NCBI GenBank assembly: GCA_030685235.1
Contig: MU839158.1
Span: 62,001 to 126,000, forward strand
From: Copromyces sp. CBS 386.78
Taxonomy: Eukaryota > Ascomycota > Sordariomycetes > Sordariales > Sordariaceae
Direction of reading: 5' to 3'
Length of the DNA stretch: 64,000 nt
Shown here piece by piece: positions 47,452 through 59,559 of this stretch. Within the stretch, counting starts at the first letter, position 1, and each line of letters opens with the position of its first letter. Under the pieces are notes generated by a model. It did no database searches, was not told where the DNA came from, and saw only the letters and a list, made by a program, of their open reading frames with translations. Both the position numbers and the translations under genes were made by a program.

Positions 47452-47862
47452 TTGGTCAGTCACAAAAAGGGGAAGGAAGGAAGCAGAGGAGAGAGGTGGG
47501 AACTTGGAGTAGAGGAAGATACTCCGATATAGAGGAAGATTCTCCGATACCTATCATCCCCATTATATATACCGGCGTACATGGTGGCGGATAAATAAAA
47601 AAGGGAACCAGGAACATCATAGCCCTTGCTACAACGACACGAACGCTTAAAATGAAGATGCCATGGATGAAGCAAGATGTTCGATATTCATCTATTCTGA
47701 TAAATCTCATTTATCTTCGTGCCACACAGTCTGCAGCCCTGTCTGTTGCCCCTGTTCGAAGACCTTCTCTTCTACTTCCTAACGGATGAAACCTGTGATG
47801 TGTATGCAGATGCCTTGATGGGTATATATATGTAATGACGAACCACAAGAAATGCCAACTGT
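47452..47862. other. Convergent 3' region of dpb4 and sld3
   Basis: 411 bases between the two stop codons. Both terminators and 3' untranslated regions must fit here, so overlapping antisense 3' ends are likely. No gene seen. Confidence 0.55.
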
Positions 47863-50800
47863 TTATGCCAAGTCATCATCTGTATCGTCCCACCCCAAGC
47901 GCTGGTATATACTAACCGGCGATGTGTCCTTCTCTTTCTTGATTTTCGGAACCCCTCCACCACCACCACTGCTTCGACGGCTACTGCTACTGCTGAAAGG
48001 ACGGTTATTCTCACTTGCCCCGGCCCCGGGTATGGAGGTGAAGGCAGAACGCCTGGATTTAATCGGAGTGTCATCAACGACTCCGGCGGTCGTGGCAGAT
48101 ACTGTCTTCGACTTTGCGTTGTTCAACGGGGTCTCGAAGAATGCAAATCCAGGAGAAGATGGAAGGAAATCTGCCCCTGTTGTCGTCGTAGCTGCAGCTG
48201 CTCCTTTATTACTGGAGCGATTGCCGAGGGGCGTGGGAGGGACTAGGTATTGCTGTTGTTGCTGGTGCTGTTGCTTTACAGCCGTGTTAAACGTAGGCGC
48301 AACCGTCGACCTTTTTGCAAAGATCGGCGAAGAAGAAGGGATACTGTGGGTTAGTGGATCATCTTCCTCCACGATCTGAGGGAGTGATTGTAGGGACTTG
48401 CGATGTCGCATAGGCGTTCCCTGAATTTGTCGCTTTCGTTGAGGTGTTGTTGCCAGCCTTTGTGCCTGTACCTGTACCTGCAAATGACCATCTGGGCGAG
48501 GTACTGGTAGTTTCTGCTGCGTGAAGCGCTGTTTGCGCATGGGGGTCACTTGAACGTGGACGTTCACGTTCTTCGACGGCGGTACCGGGGTCGCTTCCTC
48601 GACTTCTTCCTCGTCGATTTGAGGGAGGGAAATATGTGGGATGGATTTCTTTCTGAGGGGAGTCTCTTGGACTTGCTTACGCGGTGGGAGTTGGTGTCCG
48701 ACTTCATTTCCTCCTTGGGAAGATGGACTGGCGCCGCTGGCGTTGGGGGTGGTAGAGGTGGCAAATACATTGGTGAACTTGCGAGGCAAAGTAGATGCTG
48801 GGACTACTGAAGCGCTGGACGGTATGGCAGGACCATCCTCTTCGAAGAGATGATCCAGGTGCCGAGGCTGTGATTCTTTGGCGAATACGTCCTTGAAGCG
48901 ATTGTTTGCCGGGGTTGCCTTGACTTGCACGCCGGCGGCTCTTGGTTGCTTTTTGTTAAGCTCTGAAAGGCTGTTAGTCTTGATCCGTGCCGAAGGGGTT
49001 TAGGATAATACTTACTACTCTTGGGCTGGGCTGTACGTCTCTCAGCCTCCTCCACAATCTCCTTTCCAGCCAGGGCCCGGTTTGGCTTCTTAAGCGCGGA
49101 AATGGCCTCCTTGAGCTCGGCCTCGAGACGTGCCTTCTTCTCTGCCTTGGCGTCTTGGTTGTTTGCCAAAGACCCAGCAGTCCGCGAGAAGATGGAAACG
49201 TTCTTCTCTTTAACCGCTACAGCCTCGTTCTTGGGTATCATTCCCAACAAGGGCTCGCTGCCCTCTCTTTTCAGGCCAGGGATTGCAGTTGCACTTGCCG
49301 AGCGCAGCAGTGCGATCGTCCCAGATGGACCCCTCGAGACACTTCGCCTCATGCGTTCATTGGAGAGCACACGCTGAAGAGTTCTGACATTCTCCCTTTT
49401 AGTCGCCGTAACTCGTTTCGCGGGGGCGCCAGGCTTTGGCTTGGATGCTGCAACTGTCTTGGCCTTTTCTTTGAGGGCTTGTATCACCGGACCGCCTAGC
49501 TTGCGGTTGATGGAGTCGCAAAGCTCCGGTAATCGAGCAGAGAAACTGCAGTGGTTTGTCAGCATCCGAGTTCATTGGTGGTAATGGATAATCACTTACA
49601 ATGGCACGACAATGTCGACACAGAAATCTCGCAAAGGATCTGAATTACTATCCTCTGCTGGCGACTCTTGATCACCGGCAGAAGGCTGTGATTCTGTCAA
49701 AGCCTTAACTTCATCCAAAGTTGTGCTCTGCCAGATGCAGAGGCGATCGGCGTGCATGTCCACCAACAGTGGTAAGTTGGCCATCTTGTTCTTCTTTTTG
49801 TTTGCTTCCGGTTTGGTGCCTCCTATTGTTTCTTGAGTCTCCATGCCTGGTAATTGGCTATCCTGTGTGGCTGCTAGCGGTCTGGTTAGAGGCTCAAGAG
49901 CCAGTATCTCGAGTATTATGATCATCTGCAACTGAGTCTCCCGACGCCGCAGGACCGAGATGTGGTGTTTGGCCTCTGGCGCAGTGGCCATTTTCTCATC
50001 GTCTTGTATAGTACTCGGCTTGTGCATCACCCACCATCGCTCGATATGCTCCTCTTCCGATGGATACAGTCCATTTTTGCCGAGCTTTGGTTTCTTGGCC
50101 CTCTTCTTTCTAGGCTTCGACTGCGAACGCCCTTGATCGGAGTCCTCCACAATAGTCTTCATCTTGCCGATGACTTCGGGCAAAGTTTCGCGATACTTCT
50201 TGTCTATCAAAGCTGTCGTCATGACGAGACTCCTGAGGAAATCAATGAGGTCGTTCATTTCGAGATTCAAGTCGCAGTCTAAGTGGAAAGCCGCTCGTGC
50301 CCTAGAGAGCGGGCCCTTTGCAAAATACGCCAACGAGCCTTTTGAATGGTATAAAGCCTCGAAATATTGCATCCTAATGTTTTGGAAAATTCCTTCGGCG
50401 GTTGGTTGCGACAATACGTCTTCCGTAGGATGTGGAGGAGCAGCTGGCAGATTGGGTTTGTTCGACACTGTCGGTGCCTCGGCTGGTTCTAATAGGGATT
50501 GGTTTTCGAAGCTCTTGACTTCAGGACTCCCTGATACTGGTGTAGGCAGCTGAGACAAAGGCTCCTGCTCAGTAGTAGTTGTCGTGTTTGACCGCTTTCG
50601 GATAAGCGAGGACTGAATCTCCTCGATCGCAAGCTTTCGACGCTTCGTCTCCTTGTACATTTGTGGTGTGATTAGGGGCCCCGTAGCGACAATCTCCAGC
50701 TGGGATGTCTTGCAACTTTTCATCCGTTGGCTCGACACGACGGTTGCGGACTGGGCCAGGACATCAACGTCGACCCATGACCCGAGCTTGCATAGTATGT

Positions 50801-51383
50801 ATAAACCATCGCTTTCACGCTCAATCGCATATAGCATGCGATTGGCCTCGGATCGGGCAAGAAGTATGTTTGAGCCCAATCGACCTTCGAGGTCCAAGAT
50901 CTTAATACGCGATTCGTAGAAGCGGCTAGGAGGAAAATCGCCCTGCGGTTGAGAAAGGTCGAGAGCCGACAGAGGCAAGTGTTCTCGTGGAAGAAGCATC
51001 AACGGGGATAGAATGCGCGGCTTGTCGGTCAGGCTGGAGGGATGTGGCTAGGAGAGCAACAGACGGTCAGTTACTAACGGGACATGGGAGGAAAGTGATT
51101 CGAGATCAGAATGGCACTAACATACCTTGAGCACAACCGAGGCCTTCAAGAGGCCATCTCCCGCTTGAGAGAAGCCAGCGGCCTCCCTCTTGCGCTTCCT
51201 GACATCAGTGACATCAGGGGAACCATGGCTCTGTCTCGTGGGGGAAATCTGTTTGACTGGTGATGCTGGTATTGCTGGAAACGCTAGTCCTATGGCGGCC
51301 GTTAAGGATGGCGTCGGTGCAGATATAGATCTTGATGACGTGGGACGTGACGCGCCAGAAGTGCGTCTAAGCGAAAAGGACAT
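47863..51383 (-). CDS. sld3: DNA replication regulator Sld3
   Basis: Sld3 binds Cdc45 and, when phosphorylated by CDK, Dpb11/TopBP1, loading Cdc45 on the MCM helicase at origins. Exons 51383-51126, 51047-49600, 49545-49016 and 48962-47863 give 1111 residues. The conserved Sld3 domain lies at about residues 290-580. Typical blocks are LNLEMNDLIDFLRSLVMTTA, LIDKKYRETLPEVI, KRAKKPKLGKNGLYPSEEEH, RRRETQLQMIIILEILALEP and FSARLPELCDSINRKLGG. The C-terminal 360 residues are disordered, with CDK-type sites T-P-x-R/K at about residues 846, 885, 918, 928 and 1044. Two of these begin a repeated module (see findings). A CAG-type Gln run lies at about 48255. The final residues are SIYQRLGWDDTDDDLA. It is convergent with dpb4. 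Confidence 0.9.
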
Positions 51384-53477
51384 ATTGATATGCTAAATAT
51401 GTTCGCCATCAATGTTGTTGTTTGTTAACCCGTTTTGACGATGGACATGGCGACTTGATTAGGCTCAATGGGTGCGGAATCTGTGGGAATTGAATGAAGC
51501 TGTCTGTTGTTTGTTGCTATTGTCCCGCCTTGATGGTCAGATCGCTTGTGGTCCGTTCCGCACTCCCGTCGCGCTCGACGCGCAATGGTGAATTTTCCAA
51601 TTAAACTACGCGTCTAGGCGTCGCGCTTAACCTCCAAAGCGTCATAGCTCTTGCGCTGCCATGGCGGATGTGGCTCAAGACCGCGCCACATTTAGCAAGT
51701 AATTCTCCGTGTTGAGATGATCTCGTTGATTGGTTCAGTAAAAACCTGGAGAAAGACTGCGGCGCCCCCCGCAATTCTTGTGGCTTAGCAGAAGCTTGAA
51801 TCGGGCTTCCACACATCTTCTCTCTTCACTTGTTGCGTTGTGTCACAGCGGGGGAGGTCAAGAGCTTCCGCGGGCCAGAGGCAGTTCCATGCTCACCTCA
51901 CCCAAAAGTCAACTCTTCCACAGCAACGACAGCAGAGCTTCGATCCAATCGCACCTCCAGGTCGGACATTGGACCGGGAGAAAGCCGGTCAAATGAACCT
52001 TTCACCCGATACGAACTATGGCAAGATGAACGGTGGTTGCGACCTCGGAATCCCCTCTGGTTCCATCACGATGTTGTGGTCAAGTGCGCTGGTGAGCCAG
52101 GTGCGGGCGCGGTGGCAATGCCCGATTGATCACGTTCAATGTCCGATCCTCCTATAGAATTGAGATCGTGGGCGCTTTATCAAATCCGGCTCGGAAAGTG
52201 GAGGTTGATCAAAGCCTTATGCCGTCCCGTGCGAATCCCGTGTGAACAGCCCCAGACAAGCACTGGCACTCAGAGCAACGAACTGCCCCGGCCAGCCTTG
52301 TCGCACGACCGGGACTGGCAGTCACTGGCTACCAACCTGGAAACCGGGCCAAAGCCGTTGGAAATTGCCGCTCACTAGCAATGCTATGTACATCACCAAA
52401 ACCATCGAGCGGCATCAGGAGAGAGCAAGGCAATGTCGAGCAAGGGAATCTAGAATGCCATTTGCCATTGATCGGATGAAAGACTGGCAAAGATCAGCCA
52501 TCACTACCGCATCACCCGGGCCCCAGTTAACCCAGTGAACCCAGTCAGCCCAGTCTTCCACTTTGCCAATGTCTTTCCCGCTCTTGCCCAGAAAGCAAGG
52601 CGGCGGGTGATAGTCACGATGCTGCAGTTGCTCTCGAGGCCGCTGCTTCATTTGTTCCGGCTGCACTGTGACCTCTGGATGTTAGTGCTAGTGATGGCCC
52701 CTCAATGTTGAGGCTGTTCTTAACACCGCCTGTTACTAGGAGACTGTTTGTTCGCGAACCAAAGTCAATGTTGGAGGTGAGCCGCCATCACGACTCCCTC
52801 ATTTCTAGACCTCCAGACTCTACGAGTCTCCCTCTCTCTTTACAACTCAATACATCACCATCATCACATTATTGATTCCTTTCGTTGTGGTGTTCAGCCT
52901 GTTCACAGTCAAGGCTGTAAGAGAGTCCCACTACGAGCTGGAGTGATAGGGCCAAGGAGGAGCCAAGACAGAATCACTAACACAAAGACTCCGCCAACCT
53001 CCAACCGTCCCCAGGTGCTCTTCATTTGAGTTTGAAATGAGAGATTCTGGTTGGCCACCGTTGGGATGCTGCTACCGTGGAAGTGTGGGCTCGTTAGAAC
53101 ACTTTGCGTCGGGTTTCTGTTATTATCAAAACCCACCCCAGATCGATTAAAGGCCCACGGGCAATCGGTGGTAGGCTGCCCCTACTCGGCGGCACCTGCA
53201 CTTCAAAGTAGGACTTTTCAATCCAACCTCTCCACCTTCTCTGCCAGAGACATCACGAACATTTGCTTCTCCTCTTTCACTCGTCTGGGACACCCGACAC
53301 TACTGCTGTCCGTCCGCCCCATTATTCGAGACCGTTTCCATGGTGGGACCGGTGCTACTTCACAAGTGAGTGCAGACCGCCTGATAACTCGTAGGACGCG
53401 GAGCACTACCGCACTGCCCCTGGCACGGACCGAACTAACTAGGCCGGAACTGGTGGTACCTTAACAATAAAAGTCAA
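51384..53477. other. Intergenic region between sld3 and the retroelement
   Basis: 2.1 kb of normal base composition, containing the sld3 promoter. No supported gene or RNA. The change to A/T-rich sequence is abrupt at the left LTR. Confidence 0.45.
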
Positions 53478-53654
53478 TAACTATTAGATTTACTGGTGTG
53501 AACTGGTTGATTGAACTGTCTAGAAACTGGCTCTCCAACAGATCCGCTCCAGAAAGTCTGGGGGGTGCTCGGGTATCCCAGAAATGCCAAGACATTTAAT
53601 CAGGTGATTGGGACCCTCTACATTTAAGTGTAATCTACACCCTGTAATTTAATA
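53478..53654 (-). repeat. Left LTR (3' LTR of the minus-oriented element)
   Basis: 177 bp aligning without gaps to 58725-58901. By my count there are 24 differences, all transitions. The outer (left) part keeps C and G where the other copy has T and A; the inner part is the mutated one. The three terminal bases before 53478 do not match the TGT of the right copy. Confidence 0.9.
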
Positions 53655-54734
53655 CACCCCTTCACTTACAGACCTCTTTCGCCTTTTTAAAGTCAAAAGT
53701 AAAGCTATTTACAAATATCTTATTCCATCAAACCTAATTTCTCATCCAAATCTTCTAAATTAATTTCTTTTATTCCCGGATTATCCTTCTTCCGTACTAA
53801 TACTTCGGCTATACCTAATAAATCTCTAAAACTTTTATACTTTAAAATATCTAGTACCTTTATTAATTTATTTACTAATATTAATTTTATATTTAAATAT
53901 TTAATTTTGAAGGTCTTTTTAATAAGGATTTCCTCCTTCAATTAGTATTTATAAATATCTATATATTTTATTTTAATATTAAAGGTAGGGGTTTCTTCTA
54001 TAAGAATTCTAATAGTTTACTTATTATTATATTATAAAATAGGGATAGGATTTTTTAATAGTTTTACCCTTAGAATAGATATTAACTACGTTATAAATAA
54101 GGTTTCTTTGGCTATTTTCTTAATTACGTATAGTTTTACCTCTATTATTAAAGTTGTAATTGTAGTTTGTTTAGTTGTACCCTAATAGATTAAACTTCTA
54201 TATAATTTAATTGTAAAGCTTTATAAACTTTTTTAATCGATGGCGTTATTTATAAACGAAATATTTAAAGTTATTTTTAGTCGGTTACTACCGTTAAAGT
54301 ATAATGCCTATATTTTAGTAGTTCGAAAATATTATAATACCTTTTCGCTTGTAATTAAGTAGGTAGGATTAGGGTTATAATTATATTTTACTAATCTTTA
54401 TTAGAAATACAATATTTGGTTTAGTATTAATTATTGCGTATAATAAGGAACTTACATTAATTTAGTAAGCGTAGATTTCTATATAATTGGTAGTACCTTT
54501 ATAAGGGATTAGTTCTATATGCCCTATAAGTATTAAGGTGGGTTAAAAATTGGATGTTAGCAATTTAGAAATTTTTTCGATATAGGCTTCCTATAATAAC
54601 TAGATCTTTCTTTAATTTCAATTTCGGATAATTTTAATACTTAGAAACTATTAGAGCTTATTTCTTCTAGTAAAGTGATATTTTAATTATAAATCTATTA
54701 TGTATTTATTAATTTCCTTTATTTTACTCTTATT

Positions 54735-54783
54735 GAATGTAAAAATAATATTATTAATATAATATAATATAAGTATACTATTC
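54735..54783 (-). pseudogene. Reverse transcriptase active-site remnant
   Basis: The minus strand at 54761-54741 reads Y-I-N-N-I-I-F, which matches the Y-V-D-D box of copia reverse transcriptase with both catalytic Asp codons changed to Asn by G-to-A transitions. The frame continues for some residues as T-F-N-K-S-K-I-K-E-I-N-K, a plausible continuation. Inactive. Confidence 0.7.
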
Positions 54784-56284
54784 TTTTTTATAATATACGG
54801 ATCTTTATGGATCGCTTCGAATCTTATTTCTTTAAACGTTTTATTAAATTTTCGTTATTACAATAGAAGTACTTATTTAAATTTATATAATATTTTAATT
54901 AATTTTAAAACTTTATTAGGGGTTTAATACTTTAGTAATATACGTATATAGATTTCTTTATCGAGAATTGTATTAACGAAGGTATTAACTGCGTTATATT
55001 AGATTAATTCGAGGTCGAATTTTGCGGCGAGAGCGATAATAGATTTAAATAATTTCCCGGTTAAGGTAAATACGTACGTATTTATTCTATTCTTATTCTA
55101 TTGATTTCCTTTTATAATTAATTATATTTTATATTTATTAAGGGTATTATTTTTATTAAATTTATATATATATACCTATATATAATTGAAGATTTATTTA
55201 CTTCGTATCCGCGGTAGGTCTCCGCTAATTTCGATCTACGTTTTTATATCCTTATAATTCTATAGATAAGTTTTTTCTACTTATTTAAATATTTTACCGA
55301 ATTAGTAATTATTAAAATCCTTATAATATTTAGGTTTTAAGGGTAAATTTCGTTTATAAATATTTTTAAAACAATTAAATTTAGTAATTAAACGTTCTAC
55401 CTCCGCCTTGGTAATAATTTTCCTTATTATTTTTACTATTGGCTATATTAATTCACTAATATAAAAGGCGGCTTCTTAAGGTTCTTATTAGCGGATATAT
55501 TGATTTATTATTCGGTTTATTAAATAATTAGTATAGAATATAATTGGTGGAGTTAATAGAAGTAACGGATAAAACCCTATAATATATTTAAGGGATATCT
55601 TTTTTATAGTAGGGTGCGGATTAACTCCTATTTAAATTTAACTACTCTCTTCTTAGGAGGTATTTTAACTTTACTTATAATCTCTATTTAAGAGGTTTAA
55701 TAGTAACGGTTCGATATTTATATTATCGATATTATTTTATAGGCTATAGCCTTCTCTTTCTAATAGATTAGATACCCCCGAGGGTTAATTATACGGTTTA
55801 TCTACTTTATTAAATACATCCGCTAATTCCTCGCTGCTTATTTAGAGGTCTTCTTTTAACTTTTTAAGGTTTAGGTTATACGTGATCTCTTCGTTAAAGA
55901 TCACGTCCTTAGTCTATACTATCTTATTTGTATGCAGATTCTATATACGGTAGATTAAAATTATTAAATAACCGATGAAGAAATTTATTTATATTTTAAA
56001 TAAATGCTTTTAACGCCGCTTCTCTTTCTTTTAAGTAGTACTTATTATTGTAAATACCTTACAACCGTAAACTTTTAGGTAATTTAGATTTAGTTTGTAT
56101 AATTTTTAATAATTATATTATTAAGCGATACAGGTATAGAACCGTTTAAATAGAAATTTCTAATTATAAAGGTATTAAGGGGATTTATTAATAAAATAAA
56201 TTACTATAGTAGTAATCTCTAGCTATAAATCAATTAGAAATTTTAAATTTATTAATATAGTATTATATTTTTCTTTAACTATAC

Positions 56285-56420
56285 CCTTTGAATACTTTAC
56301 CCTACCGTTCTATATTTATATATTAGGAGTAGAGGGTTTAATTATCGTTCTTCGTTATAATAACCTTTATTGGATTTTATTATTTATAAATTCGTTATTG
56401 AATTCGAAAATTTTAACCTT
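56285..56420 (-). pseudogene. Integrase core remnant of the copia element
   Basis: On the minus strand the frame reads F-N-N-E-F-I-N-N-K-I, then after stops I-I-K-P-S-T-P-N, then N-G-R. This matches the D-N-E...G-I-x-x-E-P-S-A-P...Q-N-G-x-A-E-R pattern of fungal copia integrases. Catalytic Asp has become Asn, Glu has become Lys, and Gln codons have become TAA stops, all explained by C-to-T and G-to-A changes. Inactive. Confidence 0.75.
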
Positions 56421-58721
56421 AATATTATACTATTATTTTAATATATCGATATAGGATACTAACGTAATAGCGATAATAATCGCTTAACGATTTAATAAGT
56501 AGTAATCCTAAATATAATTAAATTAGTAATATATAATAAGGAGGAGATATTTAACCCTGTTACTTCCTTCGTTGAATTCGAAGAAATCCGTTGCAAATCT
56601 TTCCTTTAATTTATAATTATAGTTTTTAGGTATACAATAAACCTATTATTTAATTTTTACTATAGCGTACGCGTCGTATTTAATTAATAGTATATTACGG
56701 ATCCGTACCCCGTTAACGTTCTAAAGGTAGTCGAGTACTTATAGTCTTAGGTAATTAAATTGTAAATATTAAATATTTGCCATCTATTTGGAAGGGCGCC
56801 GTATATAGGAATTAATTTTATACCAGCGCGTTATAAACGAGGCTTTAGTAAATAAAAGAGGGATAATTTCTATAATTATTTGATTGTAAATAGTATTTAA
56901 ATAATAAAAGAATAATTTATTAGCTTTCCTTAGATAATTGTTAGGGGGATGGTAATCCTAGTAAAAACCTTACTTTCGTAATTAGATATAGGAAACAAAA
57001 TTAGTAGCAAAATTAGGGTAAAAGGCGACTTCCTTTAACTGTAGCTTTAAAGGACCGTTTTTTCCTTTAATAACGACGTTAACCTCTCTAAACCCTTTAA
57101 TTACTACTTAGGTATCTCTAACCTATATATACTTATTTAAATTAGTATAACGAAAATAAAAGAAACGAATAATTTTATTAAATATATAAAGCGAATTACT
57201 AAAATCGAATATCGTTAAGTTTTTAAAGGGGTAAATTTCCTCCCTAACTTAATATACCCCGTTAATTTGAAAGGTTAATTTATAGGTAATATTATAATTT
57301 ACATTAAATAATTATATAATTTCCTACTTCTTAAGAACCCTCCCTTTACCGCTATTTTTAATTACGATTCTTTTAATTTCTTTAATTAATTCGGAATCCT
57401 TCGCAAAATTGGATTTAATAACGCGTTTAATTAAAGGGAATAATTTTATAATATATTTAAACCTTACGTTTAGGTTAATATATTAATATTCCTTTAAGGA
57501 ATATAATCCCCTCTCGTTTATTTTATATACGGGTAAATTTACTACCTTCTTACAAGCTTAAATTTCGGTTTTATCCGACTAGATCTTTCTTTTACTAAAT
57601 CTAAACCCCTTAAGCTTTTTTTTACTATTTTAACGAACGTCCTTATTATTAGCATCTTTATCCTAATTCTCGCCAATAAATTTCTAATTATTAAATTCAA
57701 TACTAATCCTAGTTTCGCTAGTATTAAAAGCGCCGCAATATCCTCCCTTCCTAGTAGCGACCCTATATTTCGTAAAATCAATGCTATATTTTTTAAAGTT
57801 TTTATAAACCTTTATATATATAAACGTACCGTCGGCTATCTATTTATCGAATTTCCAAGTACCTTCGTACTATTTAGGGCATACAATTTTAATTACGTTA
57901 ATAAAATCGATATACTAGGAGCTTATAACTTTAGTTTTTCTAACCCCTATAATCTAATTATTACTTATAGCAGTAGACTAGTTCTAAAATTAATTAATCT
58001 AATTTTTAAATTCCTTAGTTAAAATAACGACCGCTTTATAATATTACTTCCTAACTTTAATTTACTCGTTAACAATTTTATAGTTAATTATATTCTTTAA
58101 TCGTTAATACTATTTATTAGTTTTCTATTCCTCCTTTATAGTATTATTTTATAGCCCGTAATTAATTAACGTTCTTATTTAAGTACGTATAGCTTTATTA
58201 CTAACTACGAATTCTTTCTAATCCTTTTTAAAATCGGAGTAGAGTATAAATTTTAATTTAAAGAGCTTTCTATTAAGCAGATCTACTTCGGTAGTAAAGG
58301 TGTTAAAAATTATTTCGTTTCGCTTTCAGTATTTAATAAGGACTTTTCGAATTCTATCCTAATTTATAATAGTATAAATAGTTGCTCTATTATTAAGAAG
58401 GTTGAATTTTTTTTTAGTAGTTCGAATCCGCTCCTTAACTTCCTTAGTAATAGGGTATTAGTTCGGATAGGGTTACTTCGGTTCAATAGGTCTTTCGATA
58501 GTGCTTTAGATCTATTTTTTAAAAGTATTTATATTATATTTTAATTAGAATATTAATTCTTAGCGGATCTAATCTTCCCTATCTTTAAAATAAGCGATAT
58601 TCTCCTTAATTTCGTTATTAATCTTTAAAAGAGATATTGTATCGTTTAATTAATTATTAACTATTAATTAATATTAATCGTCGTATTGATAGGTAATTGA
58701 TGGGTAATGCGTGTATTAGAT

Positions 58722-58901
58722 TGTTAATTATTAGATTTACTAGTGTAAATTAGTTAATTGAATTGTTTAGAAACTGGCTCTCTAATAGATCCGCTCTAGA
58801 AGGTCTGGGGGGTGTTCGGGTATCCTAGAAATGCCAAGACATTTAGTCAGGTGACTGGGACCCTCTACATCTGGGTGTGATCTGCACCCTGTAATCTGAC
58901 A
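58722..58901 (-). repeat. Right LTR (5' LTR of the minus-oriented element)
   Basis: 180 bp from TGTTAA to TGACA. Here the inner (left) 100 bases carry the T/A variants and the outer 55 bases keep C and G, the mirror image of the left LTR. Confidence 0.9.
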
Positions 58902-59559
58902 ATAATACCTCAGGCAGAGCGCCCAGGTCCCAAGGTCCCTCCCAACTGAAGACGGCCCGGGACCGCCGCGGACATCGCTGCATCGCTGCATTCATCCCGA
59001 CGCAAGGACACCCCCTTTTCCGTCGCCACTAGGGCCCCAGGCCGCGACAATCTTCGAACCCGAAACACTGGATACAGCCGTTTTCCATTATTTACGCCGC
59101 CGCTGACATACGATCAATTGGTCGATCTCCGACGGCCCTTTCCTCATTTCTGGCTTGCACCCCATGGACAAGCAGGGCCCGCGTGTCAGCTTTGTTTCCC
59201 CAAGCAGCAGTGGGTGATTTTGCTGCCCATACATTCCTTGAATCTTGACATCAAGACATCACGGCTCCCACCGAGGCTCCGACAGACAGAGGAACGACCC
59301 CGACCACCGGACCCGACGGGACCGCCCCGACGAGCATTATCCACAAGAAAGAAAGACACGCCGAACACGCAACACAGATATTCACGCACACGCATACGCA
59401 GCCACAGACATTGACTATCGACACCGCCATCGACCGCGACCGCGACCGACCTCTCCGGACGGACGGCCTCGTATCGCATCGGGCGGTGAACAGTCGACGA
59501 CCATCCCGCTGACGATTGACGATCCAACCTCTTCGTTACATACAATCCCTCGACCCACA
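58902..59559. promoter_or_regulatory. Promoter and leader region of os-4 next to the retroelement
   Basis: 658 bases of normal composition between the LTR and the os-4 ATG. The frame upstream of the ATG is open back to about 59245 but has no ATG, so it is read as leader. No TATA box was identified. Confidence 0.5.

Larger units (their letters stand above)
53478..58901 (-). mobile_element. RIP-degraded Ty1/copia LTR retrotransposon, minus-strand orientation
   Basis: A 5.4-kb element bounded by direct repeats of 177 bp. The interior (53655-58724) is extremely A/T- and TpA-rich with very few CpA/TpG, the signature of repeat-induced point mutation, and has stops in all frames. Integrase and reverse-transcriptase traces, listed separately, both read on the minus strand. 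Integrase lies upstream of reverse transcriptase, which is the copia order, so the 5' LTR is the right-hand one. The right LTR begins TGTTAA and ends TGACA (plus strand), fitting TG...CA ends. I could not confirm a target-site duplication. The element cannot encode protein and is expected to be heterochromatic. Confidence 0.9.

Noticed and set aside
57542..57781. Minus-strand reading frame of 79 codons inside the retroelement
   Set aside because: Lies within RIP-mutated DNA; a fragment of the dead element, not a gene. The frame at 53720-53941 is treated the same way.
59245..59559. Open frame extending os-4 upstream of its ATG
   Set aside because: Contains no ATG in frame; the Arg/His/Asp-rich translation reflects the leader composition, so the start at 59560 is kept.
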